Assembly: GCA_948099385.1 (NCBI GenBank)
Contig: CANUEZ040000020.1
Location: 2,108,001 to 2,172,000 of the forward strand
DNA: 64,000 bases
From: Fasciola hepatica
Taxonomy: Eukaryota > Platyhelminthes > Trematoda > Plagiorchiida > Fasciolidae
Direction: 5' to 3'
The position numbers were made by a program, and so were the translations under genes. The notes under the pieces are model-generated. The model saw only the letters and a list, made by a program, of their open reading frames with translations. It was not told the DNA's origin and searched no databases. Positions 30,309 to 42,340 of the stretch are shown in pieces; positions within the stretch are counted from its first letter, which is position 1, and every line of letters begins with the position of its first letter.

Positions 30309-30978
30309 TAGCTGTACCCGATCTGTACAGATATAGAGATTGTCCGGCTTGCTGGCTCTAGAGCACGCAGCATATAATTGTCCATGTTAGAAGCAATCCG
30401 CGTCTAGGTCTGAACCACGCAATTCTTAAGATTGGCCCTAAGCCTTGTTGACGGCGATTGCAAGCGTCAATTGAATTGTGAGTTGCAGTCTCTTAAATTG
30501 AAATGGCATATCCGTTGGAATCATAGATATGCGAGGAATGAGGACATTTTCGCCTTTGAGATGTCGTGTCAAGATTTTTGCTTCGACGTTGCTCATTTAT
30601 TTTTTACTGCAAGCCGCGTGCCGTTGCAAAGCTTTGGGTGGTCGACGTTTCGCAACATGATAATTGCACGTCGATTTGTTATGACAGTGCGTGCAGTGCC
30701 ATCCCTGGCAGATCGAGCGAATTCAAAAATTCTGTTGAATAATAAACCGCATCATCCGCTTCCACAATGGTGTCGAAGGTCTTGTATGTGACTATCTCGC
30801 TTCGAGTGATAGACTGAATAAAAAGAGAAAAGTGTACAACCAAAATCTTCAACTTCTGAGTAACATGCAGATGGAACCGTGTGCGTAGAACAGTTTGCAG
30901 TATGATAGTGCCAATGGCGAGCAGATGAGCATATAACGGGATGCGCCGAGCTGATTGGTTGGTATGATCACAGTTCAA
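30308..30978 (-). pseudogene. Helitron PIF1-like helicase C-terminus
   Basis: Reading the minus strand from about 30850: TYKTFDTIVEADDAVYYSTE, then FLNSLDLPGMALHAL, then in shifted frames MLRNVDHPKLCNGTR-like, SNVEAKILT, FIPRISMIPTDMPFQFKRLQ-like and LAITVNKAQGQSL-like blocks. These are the last conserved motifs of Helitron Rep/helicase proteins (PIF1 motifs V-VI). Frames are broken by several indels. The C-terminal end abuts the (TA)n tract. Confidence 0.75.
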
Positions 30979-30979
30979 G

Positions 30980-31485
30980 GTCTACGGATCTGCGTGTCTG
31001 TGCTTGGGACCGTGTATGTGCGATTGCACCTAGGACAGATGCCAGATCGGCCCGTAGTGGGACACATGAACATGCTTGCGTGCGTCAGTCAGCGCTCAGA
31101 AGAATCTGTCAGTGGTATAAGCCAGTGGGTATTTGTGTGTGTGAGCGTGCGTGCCTCAGTGATCACGGAGCAGAAGTCGATGATCCTGCGCGTGCACGTG
31201 ACGACGGGTGAGGTCAGCCCATAATGAGAGCAGTGTCGTGTAGATGGGTGTGCGTGTGGACGGGTGCGTGCATGATGCGACATGCGTAATGCACTGGTGA
31301 GAAAGCTGGATGGGGAAAAGATGTCATCAGAGCATTGTTGATAACAGACAACTACGAAACGCACAGCAGATACATAACAACACGGCTGTACTCGAATGCA
31401 ACATTGGATAAAATTTTCAAAGCAATCGGTAAAGAACTTCCGGAGATCTTAGTTTGGTAACAAACGGACATTATACACACACACG

Positions 31486-31486
<1 letters not shown>
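30980..31486. other. GT-rich unclassified stretch
   Basis: Rich in GTGTGTG/GCGTGCGTG-type dinucleotide runs between 30990 and 31290, with no recognisable protein domain. Plus and minus frames of about 90 codons here reflect the low-complexity composition. Confidence 0.4.

Positions 31487-31561
<75 letters not shown>
31487..31561. repeat. (TA)n tract
   Basis: About 74 bp of TA repeat preceded by a short (AC)n run at 31475-31484. This is the fifth long TA tract in the window. Confidence 0.95.
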
Positions 31562-31564
<3 letters not shown>

Positions 31565-31826
31565 GGAAGGTTCGTGACCCTTGGAGGAGCTGACTAGCAA
31601 GATTGTTGCCGCGGGATTCCAAAGTACATTTTGGAGACAATGTGGCACAGGACGTTGGTGCTTTCGAACTTCGATGGCTATCATCCAGTAGCAGTTGTGG
31701 GGGACACTTGGTTTTGGCGTTGTTTCGACCACCGACGAGACGTAAGCTGAAACGCGAACTAACAAGTGCATGATAAATGTGTACGGAGGCTGGTACGCCG
31801 AATTGGCCTCCTATATGCTGCTCCGT

Positions 31827-32389
31827 CTAGTATAGGCTTCCAGTTTGAGCACTGAAACCGCCAGCAGCAATCGTTATGTTCGTAGAACTAACGCTGCGGA
31901 GCAGTTGAGACAACTTATGGTTTAATTCGTCTTTAAACTCAGGAGAGCTGCAGTCAATTAGGGAATACACGGAAACGAAAAACAAGCATCGAGGCTTCAA
32001 CCTATTACTTTTGACATGCACAGAACTATCCAACCGAAACGCACACAGGTGAGTGCTGGATGGGATCCAGTCAAGCAGTGCACACTCAGCTTTCATGCTC
32101 AGGGCGATGCTAACGTCATGCTGACCACGAACACTGGACACCGAATTGCGCGACACTCGAAGAGTGAAACGAGAAACCGAATTCGTGTCTGGGGGTGAAG
32201 GGGTACCACTGAATTTCGGTCTTGTGTGCATGTTTCGGAGACACAACACACATATATTCTAAAGGTTTCAAGAGTCCTAGCTAAGGCAGTCTGTCGCCCC
32301 GTTTGGTAAAGTATGCGGACGTTGAGAGCAGCTAGGTGAGAGGAATGCTTAAGTCTCAGAATCAATTCTCCATTTTTTCCTATCTCCAA
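31827..32389 (-). pseudogene. LINE endonuclease fragment
   Basis: Two overlapping frames on the minus strand together cover the endonuclease N-terminal half: HLAALNVRILYQTGRQTALA, IYVCCVSETCTQDRNSV, then ECALLDWIPSSTHLCAFRLD, RCLFFVSVYSLIDCSS and ITIAAGGFSAQTGSL (the GDFNAQ motif changed to GGFSAQ). It is the same family as bases 1-367. The RT part is missing. Confidence 0.75.
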
Positions 32390-32399
32390 GTTATTATCC

Positions 32400-34130
32400 T
32401 TACCGAGTCCTTGGTCACGATTCGTTGTGACTTCTATCCAGTAAGAATTGTGGTGTGAAGGATGAAGAGCAGAGAGATGAGAAATGTTTCCCGAGGGAAT
32501 GCACGAGATTTATGGGCATACCATACTTCGAGGCTGCCCATACTGTTGGAGGGCTTTTTTCTTCGGGAAACCTAACCGGAACCTTTGACTTAAAAATCGG
32601 ACCCACAAGGCAGTGTATTGTTAACCCAGTACGGGAACGTGGCCGAAAAACCTGTAATGGAACTTATTCTGGTCTGTCACGTGAGATCAAATTGTTGAAC
32701 CTATGTCGGCTTATCTTCGCTCGTGCTTTGTTGTTGGGCCGCTTTTCGGATTCAGTCCCGTGCATATAATGGAACAAGCGAAATGTGGACGGGGCATCAT
32801 CGTTTGGGCTGGGGGCTGTCCAGCTTAGGCGGACAATAGCTGTCCAATGAAGTGCGTGTATGTGTACGTGCGCATGTATGCACCAACTGTAACACAGGCG
32901 AGATATTGTGGGCACAGTCTGCTAAGCCTAATTAATACGCCACCTTTCGTGGAACACCTTAGTGCGTCACAGCGCGAGTGAGTATCAAAGGATTCGTTGC
33001 GGTTAACTGTGAAAGTGTTCGGTGGCTCAGTATTTATTCGCACGACTACATCACTAATGCGAGCAGGGTGGTCGGGTGTTCGGTGTGCGGTGAAGACAGC
33101 AACAGTGCGAAAAGTGGGACGTGACTAACTGATATTGAAGGAGTATTAGGATATACATCATTGCTGCATGAGAGTGAGGATCAGAGAACGGCTCACTGTT
33201 CCTCTTGGGGCGGAGGTATGAAAACAGAATCATGTCAGGATGACGTAACTACAGTATTCCTTTAGCGAGAAACATTAGACGGGATCGCTCAGATTGTTTG
33301 TTGATGAGAGATATTCAGGGAGGAGATGGGCAAGAGGAAGTAGTCAAATAAGTAGTACCATTTTACCATGGAATTAGCTAAAAATGTCTTTCAATCATTC
33401 TACAAAGTAAATTTAACCAGCCAACTGGTTAACTCTAATAGCAATCGGGTATGATTCGGGAGAAATGCGTGATTTCGCAATGCCTCATCTCAAAGTTCAT
33501 CAAAATAGGATCCAAAGACGGCTCACTAGCAACGGGATCACCGTCCACTTCTATCACTGTCTGGATAACACTGACTGGTGAACAGTATTGGCGTCTTAGC
33601 ATGAGACAGAAATCTAACAACACCGAAGAAACTATTTTTGACATGATAGCTGTTTGACCCGGATAAGACTCGATCAAACCCAGTGACGTAGTATTCTAAC
33701 TTTTCATTACATGGGTGAAGTAGAAGGGGCATACCCCATGCTTTAAAGGCCCACTGCAGTATTAGGGAATACCGGTAACCAGACCCCGAGTTTGGAGTGA
33801 GCAACCAACCACTGGATCGGATGGGGTTACGTGTTGGAAAACTGATAATAATATCCCCAGGCAGAAATACAACAAATTTTGTTCGGAAAACGAGATTCAT
33901 AGATATATTTGACCCGAAAATATTTCTTGTTTCTTTCTGACCAATGGTGTATACATTCTTATGTGGTATATCTTGGATTGCGAATAATATTGAGACAATG
34001 TACACGACTCTATTAACATGGGAATAGTCATGGATCTTTACTGTAAATATCCCGCTACTCCAGAAATAAACCCTCCCACGATTTTTCAGGACAATTCAAT
34101 TTAGGCCCCACTCCGAAAATAAGCCCCAGT
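32400..34130. other. No recognised gene
   Basis: No convincing coding domain on either strand. The longest frame (33538-34005, minus, 155 codons) has no family features and overlaps a dispersed repeat block near 33755-33800 (AGGGAATACCGGTAACCAGA-like) that recurs near 35283-35330. Treated as non-coding. Confidence 0.4.
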
Positions 34131-34860
34131 CAAAGATGCATCCGCCGAAAATGCTCAAGGATGAGACCTCATATCCCTTTACGACCCATTTCTCCGGACT
34201 TCGTAGTAATCAGAACTCAATTTGCCGGTCACCGAATCAGCAAAAATTAATCTTTCACATTCAAACCGTTCAAGGATTAACAAATACTTCACCATGCACT
34301 AACAAAGCTTCACCTTCCATCGAAAACCATGAAAGTAATGTTGAGCTTTGTAGCTACATGATGAATTACTTGTTAATCAAATGCAATCTACTACTACTGA
34401 AATTCATTCCAGGATTATTTGTGGACGGAAGTGAATGAGTATATCGAACGTAAAATGGAGATATGCCAGTGTGAAAAGTTTATCAAGCCTAATTCTCAAA
34501 AAGTCATGAATTTAGTGAAGAATTCATGGAATAAGACTCCCGACAATTGCGTTGCCAATGAACTACGAGAGGAATACTTGGAAAAAAGTGTTCAGTTGAA
34601 GAAAGTTCTGTTGCTAAACGTGGGAGATTGCGGTCAGCGATTCTTCAAGAAATGAAGTCTGAAGTTCGGGGTAGCATAATTTAAGACGGCATCACAGAAG
34701 AGGACGAAATGACTGCATTTGATTAAACACAGAAAACTTTTAGAACTTTTGTTAACATAAACGGGTTTCTTTTTGAAATCACTTCGTTTTGTTCGAGAAG
34801 ACGAGACATTTTTTCGTCTTTCTGGATTTTTATCCGCAAAAATAAGCCCCAGTGCGCATT
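34130..34860 (+). mobile_element. Possible pogo/Jerky-like DNA transposon remnant
   Basis: The frame 34419-34655 contains KVMNLVKNSWNKTPDNCVAN, resembling the C-terminal segment after the DDE core of pogo/Tigger/Jerky transposases (xxAWxxVxxxTIxNCF). The direct motif AAATAAGCCCCAGT occurs on both sides (about 34117-34131 and 34841-34854). The catalytic core is not recognisable. Weak call. Confidence 0.35.
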
Positions 34861-36220
34861 TTGGATAGAAAATAATAGTGTAAGACTGGTTTCTGTTTTC
34901 GGAGAAGGACGATAGTTTATGCTTCATGTCCGTTCATTGTGTTTGCCAGCACCATTTTGTGTAAATATCAGATTGATGGCCATTGAGAAGAGTAAGCAAA
35001 GTGTTAACACCTCGCAGCAGTGCCTCAAATATGAGAACGATTTACCGCATGCATTTAGTCACCATTTTCCCCAGCTCAGAGCTAATACACTAAGAAGCCA
35101 TATCAATTGCATGTTTCGTAACGGTTTCAGCTTCGCTAGTTGACTTGAATGGTAACAATCCGAACATTTATGATTATAGTCAGTTGCAAGTGAATTGGCA
35201 TCTTGTTGGGTCTTTAAAAGACATGCTTGCTCATGAGTACGGTGAAACGTGTGTGCCTCATAGTCTCAAAGACCTACTAAAATATTAGGGATAGCAGGCA
35301 ACCAGACTCTGAAATTCGGAGTGTGAAGCACATAAGATCAAAATAATTCAGGTGTGGTAACAAACCGGATGACTGTGTATTACTATCTAACACCAAAGAT
35401 AATCAAAGACACTAACATTTTCCCCAGAATACTCCACCGCTTTCGACTTACTGTGCACTTCGTTTTCTGTTGTTTTCATCCAGGAAAATGAACATAGGAG
35501 AGTTAAATTTAATCTACTAGAATGTACTAACTAAGAGTTAAAAATAAATTTCTTCACGTGAAGTGCTATACGGATTTTCAGATTGCAACATGGGATTCCA
35601 AAGGTTATTTAGTTGGATATGTTGTTTTCTGTTGATTCTCGCGCTACATGTACACGAGGAGCACGGACACTACATATTAATGATAATATGGACTCAAATG
35701 TATTGCACATATTCTTTACGTAAATGCAAATAATAAACACGTTTTGTGTGAAATTACTTTTCGCGATGCGAACTGAAAAATCTAACCAGCTGTTGTCCAA
35801 CACGGCGGAGTGCCAAGTCAGTAAGGTAATTTATGTATTTTCATCTCCGCATCATGTTCATGAACCGAATGCTGATGTTATTCGGAGGTCACCATCACAA
35901 CTCCGTCTACAGTGTAATCGAAATGTTCTCGCTAACCCAGAGGCGTCTAATGCAATACGCCATCGTTCCCGTTGGGGGTTGAGTACAGCTTGGTTCTCTG
36001 GCTCAGATCACATGACCCTTTAATCCACCGGATCGACGTCCATCTGTGAACGAGACAAGGTGCACGACTGAGATCTGTGCGATTTTTGAATGGGAAGATC
36101 ATGGTTAGACAGGTGGTCACAACGAACAATGGTCGGCCGGAGAGGGTTGTAGACTGTTGAATAATGAGATGCACTTTAACGATACAGAAACCAACCGTTA
36201 CGTGCGGTTTTCGAATTAAA
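34860..36220. other. No recognised gene; one dispersed repeat block
   Basis: 35275-35470 resembles 23215-23490. Nothing else is identifiable; frames of up to 99 codons lack family features. Confidence 0.4.
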
Positions 36221-36239
36221 CTAGCAATTTTACAAATCA

Positions 36240-36420
36240 ACGCGATAGTTTCTCAAATCCATCTTAAAATGGTATAGATTATGTCTAACACGTAGCACCG
36301 TCGCGCGTACTTCCATTATCCGAGCAATAGGAAATTCTTCACCATCAACGTTCTCAATGTAGCTAAACTGGTTGTACCGCAGAGGTGTGTTCGACTTATG
36401 ATGATGATGCACAAATCATT
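36240..36420 (-). repeat. Dispersed repeat family B, copy 1
   Basis: The minus strand carries ATGGAAGTACGCGCGACGG followed by TGCTACGTGTTAGACATAAT, shared with 42225-42290 (+; GTGCGCGCAACAGTACTACG) and 63570-63640 (-; ATGGAAGTGCTC...GTTAGACACGACCTA). Class unknown. Confidence 0.5.
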
Positions 36421-36427
36421 GGAAACC

Positions 36428-36565
36428 ATGGTATCACTGGACGCCTGTTTCATCCTTGTCAGGAACTACCAGCGGTGCACATTCAACGAACCTTAACTGG
36501 GACCGGAACACGAGGTAAACGGTTGTGAGTCGAACACCTTAACCAAAAGCATATCCGAGGTGGCT
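36428..36565 (-). mobile_element. tRNA-derived SINE, copy 1
   Basis: The minus strand aligns by eye with 37150-37285: shared GGTGTTCGACTCAC, CGTGTTC, TCAGTTGGGG/CCAGTTAAGG, TTCGTTGAATGTG and CTGACAAGG blocks. The A-box region is diverged and the B box reads GTGTTCCGGTCCC. Confidence 0.6.
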
Positions 36566-36689
36566 TTGAACGGTTTATTGAACTTATACACGGCATGATA
36601 TAGCGCCCTTCCGACACTGGCTTTGAATGTTAGAACATTTACCGCACAGCAAGCGACTCCTGTTACGGACGACTTCCTTGTAGGGGCCT

Positions 36690-37085
36690 AAGTACTCATG
36701 CCCACTGATAGACTTTCTCGGCAAACGATGTCTTCCGAGGCCGATAGTGGTTAGAAGGTAGGCTGAGGTGGTCAGTTCACGACATGGCAAAATGATTTGA
36801 AAACCTTGACCAGCGGACTTGGCCAAGTAGGGCGTGTTAGACTTCCGGCTTGAGGTTCACGCGACCCGCCCACCAAATGGTTGAAGACAATACATTTTAT
36901 GGTTAGGTGTCGCGGCCAGTGGTGTGGTTGCATTCGAATTTTTTCTTTATCTTCGTAATTTCCTCTCATTACTTCGATTTTTCTGGATTTTTTTCATCCT
37001 ATGCCTCCGGTTTTCGACGATCCTGGGTGATTGCAATCGAAACCAGAGCCCAGAAGTGCGAGGTTAGTGGCTGAACTGGAACTGA
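36690..37085 (+). pseudogene. LINE C-terminal end and 3' region
   Basis: Broken frames with GQFTTWQ/SVHDMAK-like, LTSGLGQVGRVRLPA-like and GCRGQW-like blocks corresponding to the LINE terminal segment, followed at about 37028-37065 by the diverged 3' motif (CGAAACCAGAGCCCAGAAG). Confidence 0.55.
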
Positions 37086-37149
37086 AGTACAACGAAAGCA
37101 TTCTGTTAAAAAAACCTACGGAGGTTGGTTAGCATGTGAGTTAAGAGTC

Positions 37150-37285
37150 AGCCCGGATGGCGTTGCGGTTATGGTGTTCGACTCACTGTCGCTTATCCCG
37201 TGTTCGAGTCTCAGTTGGGGTTTGTTGAATGTGTTCTGCTGATGATTCCCGACAAGGTTTGAACATTCACACTGCATGGCGAGTC
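37150..37285 (+). mobile_element. tRNA-derived SINE, copy 2
   Basis: Has an RNA polymerase III type internal promoter: A-box-like TGGCGTTGCGGTTATGG (37159-37175) and a good B box GTTCGAGTC (37203-37211). A tRNA-unrelated body follows (GTTTGTTGAATGTG...CCCGACAAGG). It is paralogous to 36428-36565. Confidence 0.65.
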
Positions 37286-37340
37286 TCATTATGTTAAATA
37301 AAATCTCCTACCACTCATATTTCCATCAAATCTGCACACG

Positions 37341-38255
37341 ATGCTCAGCAGCGCGCCCTACGAGAAGCGTTTGAGTGAGATCCGAGAGTACATTGTTCTA
37401 GCGTTTAAATCCGGACAAGATGGGCGGCATTTCACTCGTGCTATGGGACTTAAGACATAGACAACCAGTAGCTGGATACGTGCAACTGATCAGGATGCTG
37501 ACAAAGCGATCCATGGCGGATTCCGTTAAGGATTGAATACGTAGTATGAGATTGACGAACTGCTACATTGGATCTCTTGCAGTCAAACGATCACGTTAAA
37601 ACAAATGCAACAAACGCTAATGCCCGAATTTGGAAGTGTTTCCGTACATACCATAGGCCGATATTCAGATGCACAGTGATGATGAAGAGAATGTATCCAC
37701 TTCCGGAGACAATGAGTTCATACGAGAATAAACTTAAACGGAACAATCATGTTACCGAAGGAATGAGACGATGCGAATGGGAAAAGAGTGATTTGGATCC
37801 ACGAAACAAATGTTAATCTGTTTTGCAGCCAAACCAGGGGTTGGGCCGTCAAGGAAACTCGCGCATCTCGTATAGTTGTAAACAGCAGAAGGCCAAACTT
37901 TATAGGAGTAGTTGGCACTGTGGGAATGTTGCATTGCACCGTTAAGAAAGGCAACTATACCAGTGAACTGTGCAATAGTGATTTAAAGGCTTACTTGATA
38001 AAATTTGTGTTGAAAATCCTAAGGACTACGTTCCCATATTTGGAAATACCCCGTGCCAATCATACCTGGAGTCGGTGACCAAAGGAAGAAATCACAAAAG
38101 AGTGAACATCCCGAAGCTGTCATCTCATCCACCGACTCTTAACGCAATTGAGGGAATGTGGAGCATATTAATATCGAAATTTGAGAGCGAAATAGCTCCT
38201 CAGTATCAAATCGTGTTAGCAGGCGATCATTGAGAGTAAAAATTAAACTAAGAAT
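37341..38255 (+). pseudogene. Tc1/mariner-superfamily transposase remnant
   Basis: From ATG at about 37341: LSSAPYEKRLSEIREYIVLA helix-turn-helix start, then stops. The catalytic region at 37788-38078 has WIHETNVNLFCSQTRGWAVK (WIDETN with Asp replaced by His), RIVVNSRRPNFIGVVGTVGM and HCTVKKGNYTSELC. The second catalytic block is missing, and the end has a PTLNAIEGMWSIL block (third acidic residue present, about 38130-38165). Inactive, with an internal deletion. Terminal repeats not found. Confidence 0.75.
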
Positions 38256-38504
38256 GACGGATGAAGTCCTTGGAAGATATTAATGAACGATCAAAATTTT
38301 CGATAACCTCAACTCACTGTCCAAGCATAATCACACGCGTCTAGACAGTACAGAAGTGTCCTGGGATTTCGTAATCCTCGAAAGTACTGTAAGTAACATT
38401 TTTTGCTCTTCACCATTGTTTTGTACTTTTATCACATACCATAGCATACTTCTTTTGATTCCCTATTTATTATACAACAATTCAAGAAGGGGGCTGCGGC
38501 CATT

Positions 38505-38605
38505 AAAGAGCTTTCAAACGGGAAGGTAACCGGCGATGGCGAGAAACGAACCCGGGTCGTTAGTGCCCAGGGTCACGGTGATAACCTTTTGACCACCGCC
38601 GATTG
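38505..38605 (-). repeat. tRNA-like sequence (SINE head or decayed tRNA)
   Basis: On the minus strand, acceptor-like arms CGGCGGT and ATCGCCG can pair, with a D-arm-like TGGTCAAAAGGTTATCA and a T-loop-like GGGTTCGTTTCTC between them. The T stem is only partly complementary and the B box lacks the conserved A, so it is more likely a tRNA-derived SINE or tRNA pseudogene than a working tRNA. Confidence 0.35.
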
Positions 38606-38609
38606 AGGG

Positions 38610-40050
38610 AAATAGTGGAAAATAGGAAGTGCCATTGGCATACGAACAGCTTATTGACTACTTTTCTAGAGAGAAAGGTTATGAGAAGTTGTGATAATGG
38701 GTGGTATGGTGTTACTAAACTCTGCCTTAGTGTGGTTCTAAGTTAGAAATGTCACTGGAATAGCATCTGAGTTCATATGCACGATATATGTTTCGGACAA
38801 AAATAAAAGTGGTGGGTATGAGGATTACAGTATTTCATCAAATAAATGTTTTCATGCAAGCTGAGATCGGATTATGAGCGCGTGAGCAAGACTGATTACA
38901 TGCGTAGGTAAATGTTTAGTGAACTGCAAATGTTCATGGGAAAATGAGCAGTAAACCAGAAACCGCATCGCTGGGACTTTGAATACCGAATCAGTTGATG
39001 CCACAATATACGTGACGCTGTAATACGACAGATACTATTAGGTTCTTAAATGGTCAGTGTCAGTTGGGACGTTTTTTGAAGGCATATTTTAAATGCATGT
39101 ACGACTGAAAGCGTACGCCTTATTACGCGTATATGGAATTGTGCTAATCAAGTTTTCATTGACTGTGCTCACATTGTGCGAGGAGCAACAGGCGGTTAAC
39201 AAAGAATGATGGGAACGTGACCAAAAAACAAGTACCAGATAACTTATTTTTTGTCAGCCCTCAACCTTGCATTCCAGTGCCCCGATTCTGGTTGCTTCTT
39301 TGCATTCTCATCTCTTTGAGAGTGAAATAAATCGAAGTACAATGCGTTAGTATACGGTGAAACTTGCCAGCGACTCTCAGTAAGAGCCACTTTGAAGCAT
39401 GATTGCATGTTGACTAATCTTTTTCCAATTATTAAACAGAAAGTGGGGTTTCTCAACATGTCCATACATCTAAGTTTTTATGTTAAGGTATGTGGTACTT
39501 CAGCCTAAATCTGGCAGGAACAATCGGAAAGCTACTTGGGTGACCTAAACGTCCATCCAAAATATGGTGAAGAATACTGGTTAGTTATCGTTGTGCATCT
39601 TCATCATGTATTGTATTGAGAACTTCAGCAACCCAACAAACTCACATTTCAACCAAAAGGAGAGAAACTGATCATTGCCAGTTTGAAATAAGCGTAAAAA
39701 ATAGATACCGGAGACAAAAATACCGATTCAGCCACTGAGGTTTATACGAAGGTCCTATGTGACTTTCATCTTGTTAACCAGAACACGTGCTAAACAGACC
39801 ACTGTGGAGTTGCGAAAGACATTTATGCAAGAGGGAATGAGTCCAAGTCCAGAGCGTGTGGAGGGATGGGGGCAAGTCATGGTACAGGAAATGGGCGGGG
39901 TACGCAATAGCCTTCGAGGCAGATTTATTCACAGGCTATAATGCGCGAATCGCAAAATTTGGAGATAAGAGTCTATGGGGGTCGAAGAAATACGATTGAT
40001 AACGGTCAGCTGTTTTGTTTCGTCTCACTAGCTCTAGTGAAAACTCAGAT
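38610..40050. other. No recognised gene
   Basis: AT-rich sequence without recognisable coding domains or repeats. Small frames at 39244-39465 and 39759-39941 have no family features. Confidence 0.45.
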
Positions 40051-40059
40051 CGGCCTCAG

Positions 40060-41320
40060 AATCATTTCCGTTTATTAGCACAAAACAAACGATACATAAG
40101 TTTCGCTCACATTCACCCACTCGTTGCGCACAATGCATTGGCCCGACTGGTGTGGATGACCGCAACTTGAGGCTTGAACAACGCTGACAAGATTCATCTC
40201 TCATCTATCGATCCACTCCAGTGATCGGCTATCTTGTCACCGGAGTTTCCGTTGTCTCAAGCCTTAAGCTTGGCGCCGCACTAGTGCTGACTACCAACAT
40301 GACTTGGCTGTCCGCCAAAGATGGGCTGAAATATACCATCACAGCACCAAAATGCCTTAGCCTACGAATTTGAAGGGCAGTTTACTTAGTTTTCGACGCA
40401 ATCAAGAATATGGGAAGACCACCATAGATTGGTGCTGATTTTAACGCCTAGGTAATCGGTCGAGTCAGCTCTAGAAATGGTCATTGTTGATGATGATTTG
40501 CTCATTGGAGCAAGAGGAACGATCAGAGAAAGTACACTCAGAACATTTGGAGGTGTTGAGATGTAGTCCAGAATAAGAAGAAAAAAATTCTGAATGTTGT
40601 ATACGTTCTCGGAAAAAAAGATAAGGTCTGGTTGGTTGGGCATAGATTGGCAGAGCACACCAGCGGCGTACTTAAAATTCGTGCATGTGGTGCAGCGGTC
40701 AAGTCGCTGAAGTATGTGGTGAAGGGATAGGGGGAGAGGACGGAAAAGTAGTCTTTCAACCATGAAAGTAAAGAAATGGGACAGCCAAAAGACTCCAGCT
40801 TTCGAAGAGGTAAAGAACGGAGAACCAAATCAAAAACGGAAGAACAGTGGAAGAAAATTCAACGAGCGGATTTCATGGGATTGTTCAAGCTCTTTAAAAT
40901 GAAATGGAAGACTGAAACAACTGCATCCGGAGGGCATCTATTGGGTCTTTAGGCAAACTGATAGGATTCACGAGGAACAATAAAAGAGGAACGCAATCAG
41001 CTAAGGAAAGCGTACTCGGTCAACTTGAGCGCAGAAGAAGTGATGGTGTTGGCATGAGAGCGTTTTGACAAAGTGTTGGAAGTAGAATTACTGGGAATAT
41101 GTACAACTGTTACGGGTTTCTCGGAGGCAGGAATAGCACTAGCACCAACAAGTTTATTGATGGGGGAAGTCATAATTCTAGGTTGTGGACTTGCTCCAAA
41201 TTTGAGAACAGTGGAGGGTAAGCAGTCTGAACCCACAAAGGAGGCTGATTTTAATGTTTGACCAAACTTGAAGACTTCTGAGGAAACAGAAGGAAAACAG
41301 GGTGGTAGGGTATCCAAAGA
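40060..41320 (-). pseudogene. CR1/Jockey-type LINE reverse transcriptase remnant
   Basis: Minus-strand blocks in 5'-3' order: SDCLPSTVLKFGASPQPRIM and SPINKLVGASAIPASEKPVT (GPDGIP...LTxxINxSL...W), KLESFGCPISLLSWLKDYF, then TDYLGVKISTNLWWSSHIL, with further tail-like residues down to about 40060. The YADD block cannot be read. It belongs to a different LINE clade from the RTE-like copies. Several frameshifts. Confidence 0.65.
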
Positions 41321-42180
41321 AAAGTGAATAAACGCGGCTTTCAGACTGTCGGCATCTATATGGTAGTTTTTTGACCGGGGCCGTTGTTTACATAGAAGCC
41401 AGAATCCGTGTCAGAGAAGTTTGTTAGCGATACAGGAGAACTGGTGAGAAAATGTCGTACTCAATCGTATCTCTTGTTCGATCAGGATGAAGTGTCGTTT
41501 CACGGAGGCCTAGTAGTGTAGTTTATAGGCGTGTTCTTTTTGCCTTTTCAGAGAACTCAGAAATAGAGAAGTTATTCTGCTATTGTTGAAAAACAGTTTC
41601 CGTTGGACAACACAAATCAATTACCGCACCGAGTGTATTCATAAATAAGTCCAGTGGGCAAAGAGAGGAATCGGAAGAAAACCACGGAGAAATAACGGAG
41701 AGGGATCTTTGAAGAAGGCTAATGTTAGTGATTACCAAATATCTGTGGGTGACCTTTATTTATTTGTCCTAACGAGTGAAGTTATCTAGGAGGGCGAGCT
41801 CGTCTTCAATACTTTCACCTTACCAAGACTTTCGATACAGTTCACATAGGTGTTCGCGTTAATCCGAGAGTTCGGAAACATCTTTACAAAAAGAGAATGA
41901 ATTTTAGCGCTGACCAATGCGGGAACAGTCATCATCCTTGGCGTTGTGCGACTAAGGTTAGTTTGCCAACCGGCTCGCTTGCGTTTCCCAGTCCAACTTG
42001 TCTTCCACCAGCTTTCACAAGAATGAGTTGTGGATGGTGAGGCAGAACATACTGTCTCTTATCCGAGTGAAAATATCTTTCAAGTAGCAGGTTCTGGGTA
42101 GTGTTGATAATAAGACTGATTCCAAAGTGATATTGACCATGTTCGCAACAGAATGCAGCGCAGCCAGTCCTGGGGTGCGC
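41320..42180. other. No recognised gene
   Basis: No coding domain identified; probably further decayed 5' sequence of the minus-strand CR1-like element, but I cannot show this. Confidence 0.35.
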
Positions 42181-42340
42181 TAGACACATCTCCCGTTAGT
42201 TCAGCTACGTTGGTCACGAAGAAAATTTACATCATTGATCCGCTAGTCAAGGTGCGCGCAACAGTACTACGTGAGTCGGCTGGGCCTTCAAATTGGGCCG
42301 TGTTGTTCACTGGAATATCATTTCGCACCTTCTTCCACGG
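42180..42340 (+). repeat. Dispersed repeat family B, copy 2
   Basis: Shares GTGCGCGCAACAGTACTACG with copies at 36240-36420 and 63500-63800. Boundaries uncertain. Confidence 0.45.

Noticed and set aside
31352..31771. 139-codon minus-strand frame
   Set aside because: The centre is a (TA)n-encoded Tyr-Ile run and the ends have no family features.
33538..34005. 155-codon minus-strand frame
   Set aside because: No recognisable domain, and it overlaps a dispersed repeat block shared with 35.3 kb and 23.2 kb; probably a chance frame.
38505..38605. Functional tRNA gene
   Set aside because: The acceptor arms pair, but the T arm and B box are imperfect; a tRNA-derived repeat is more likely.
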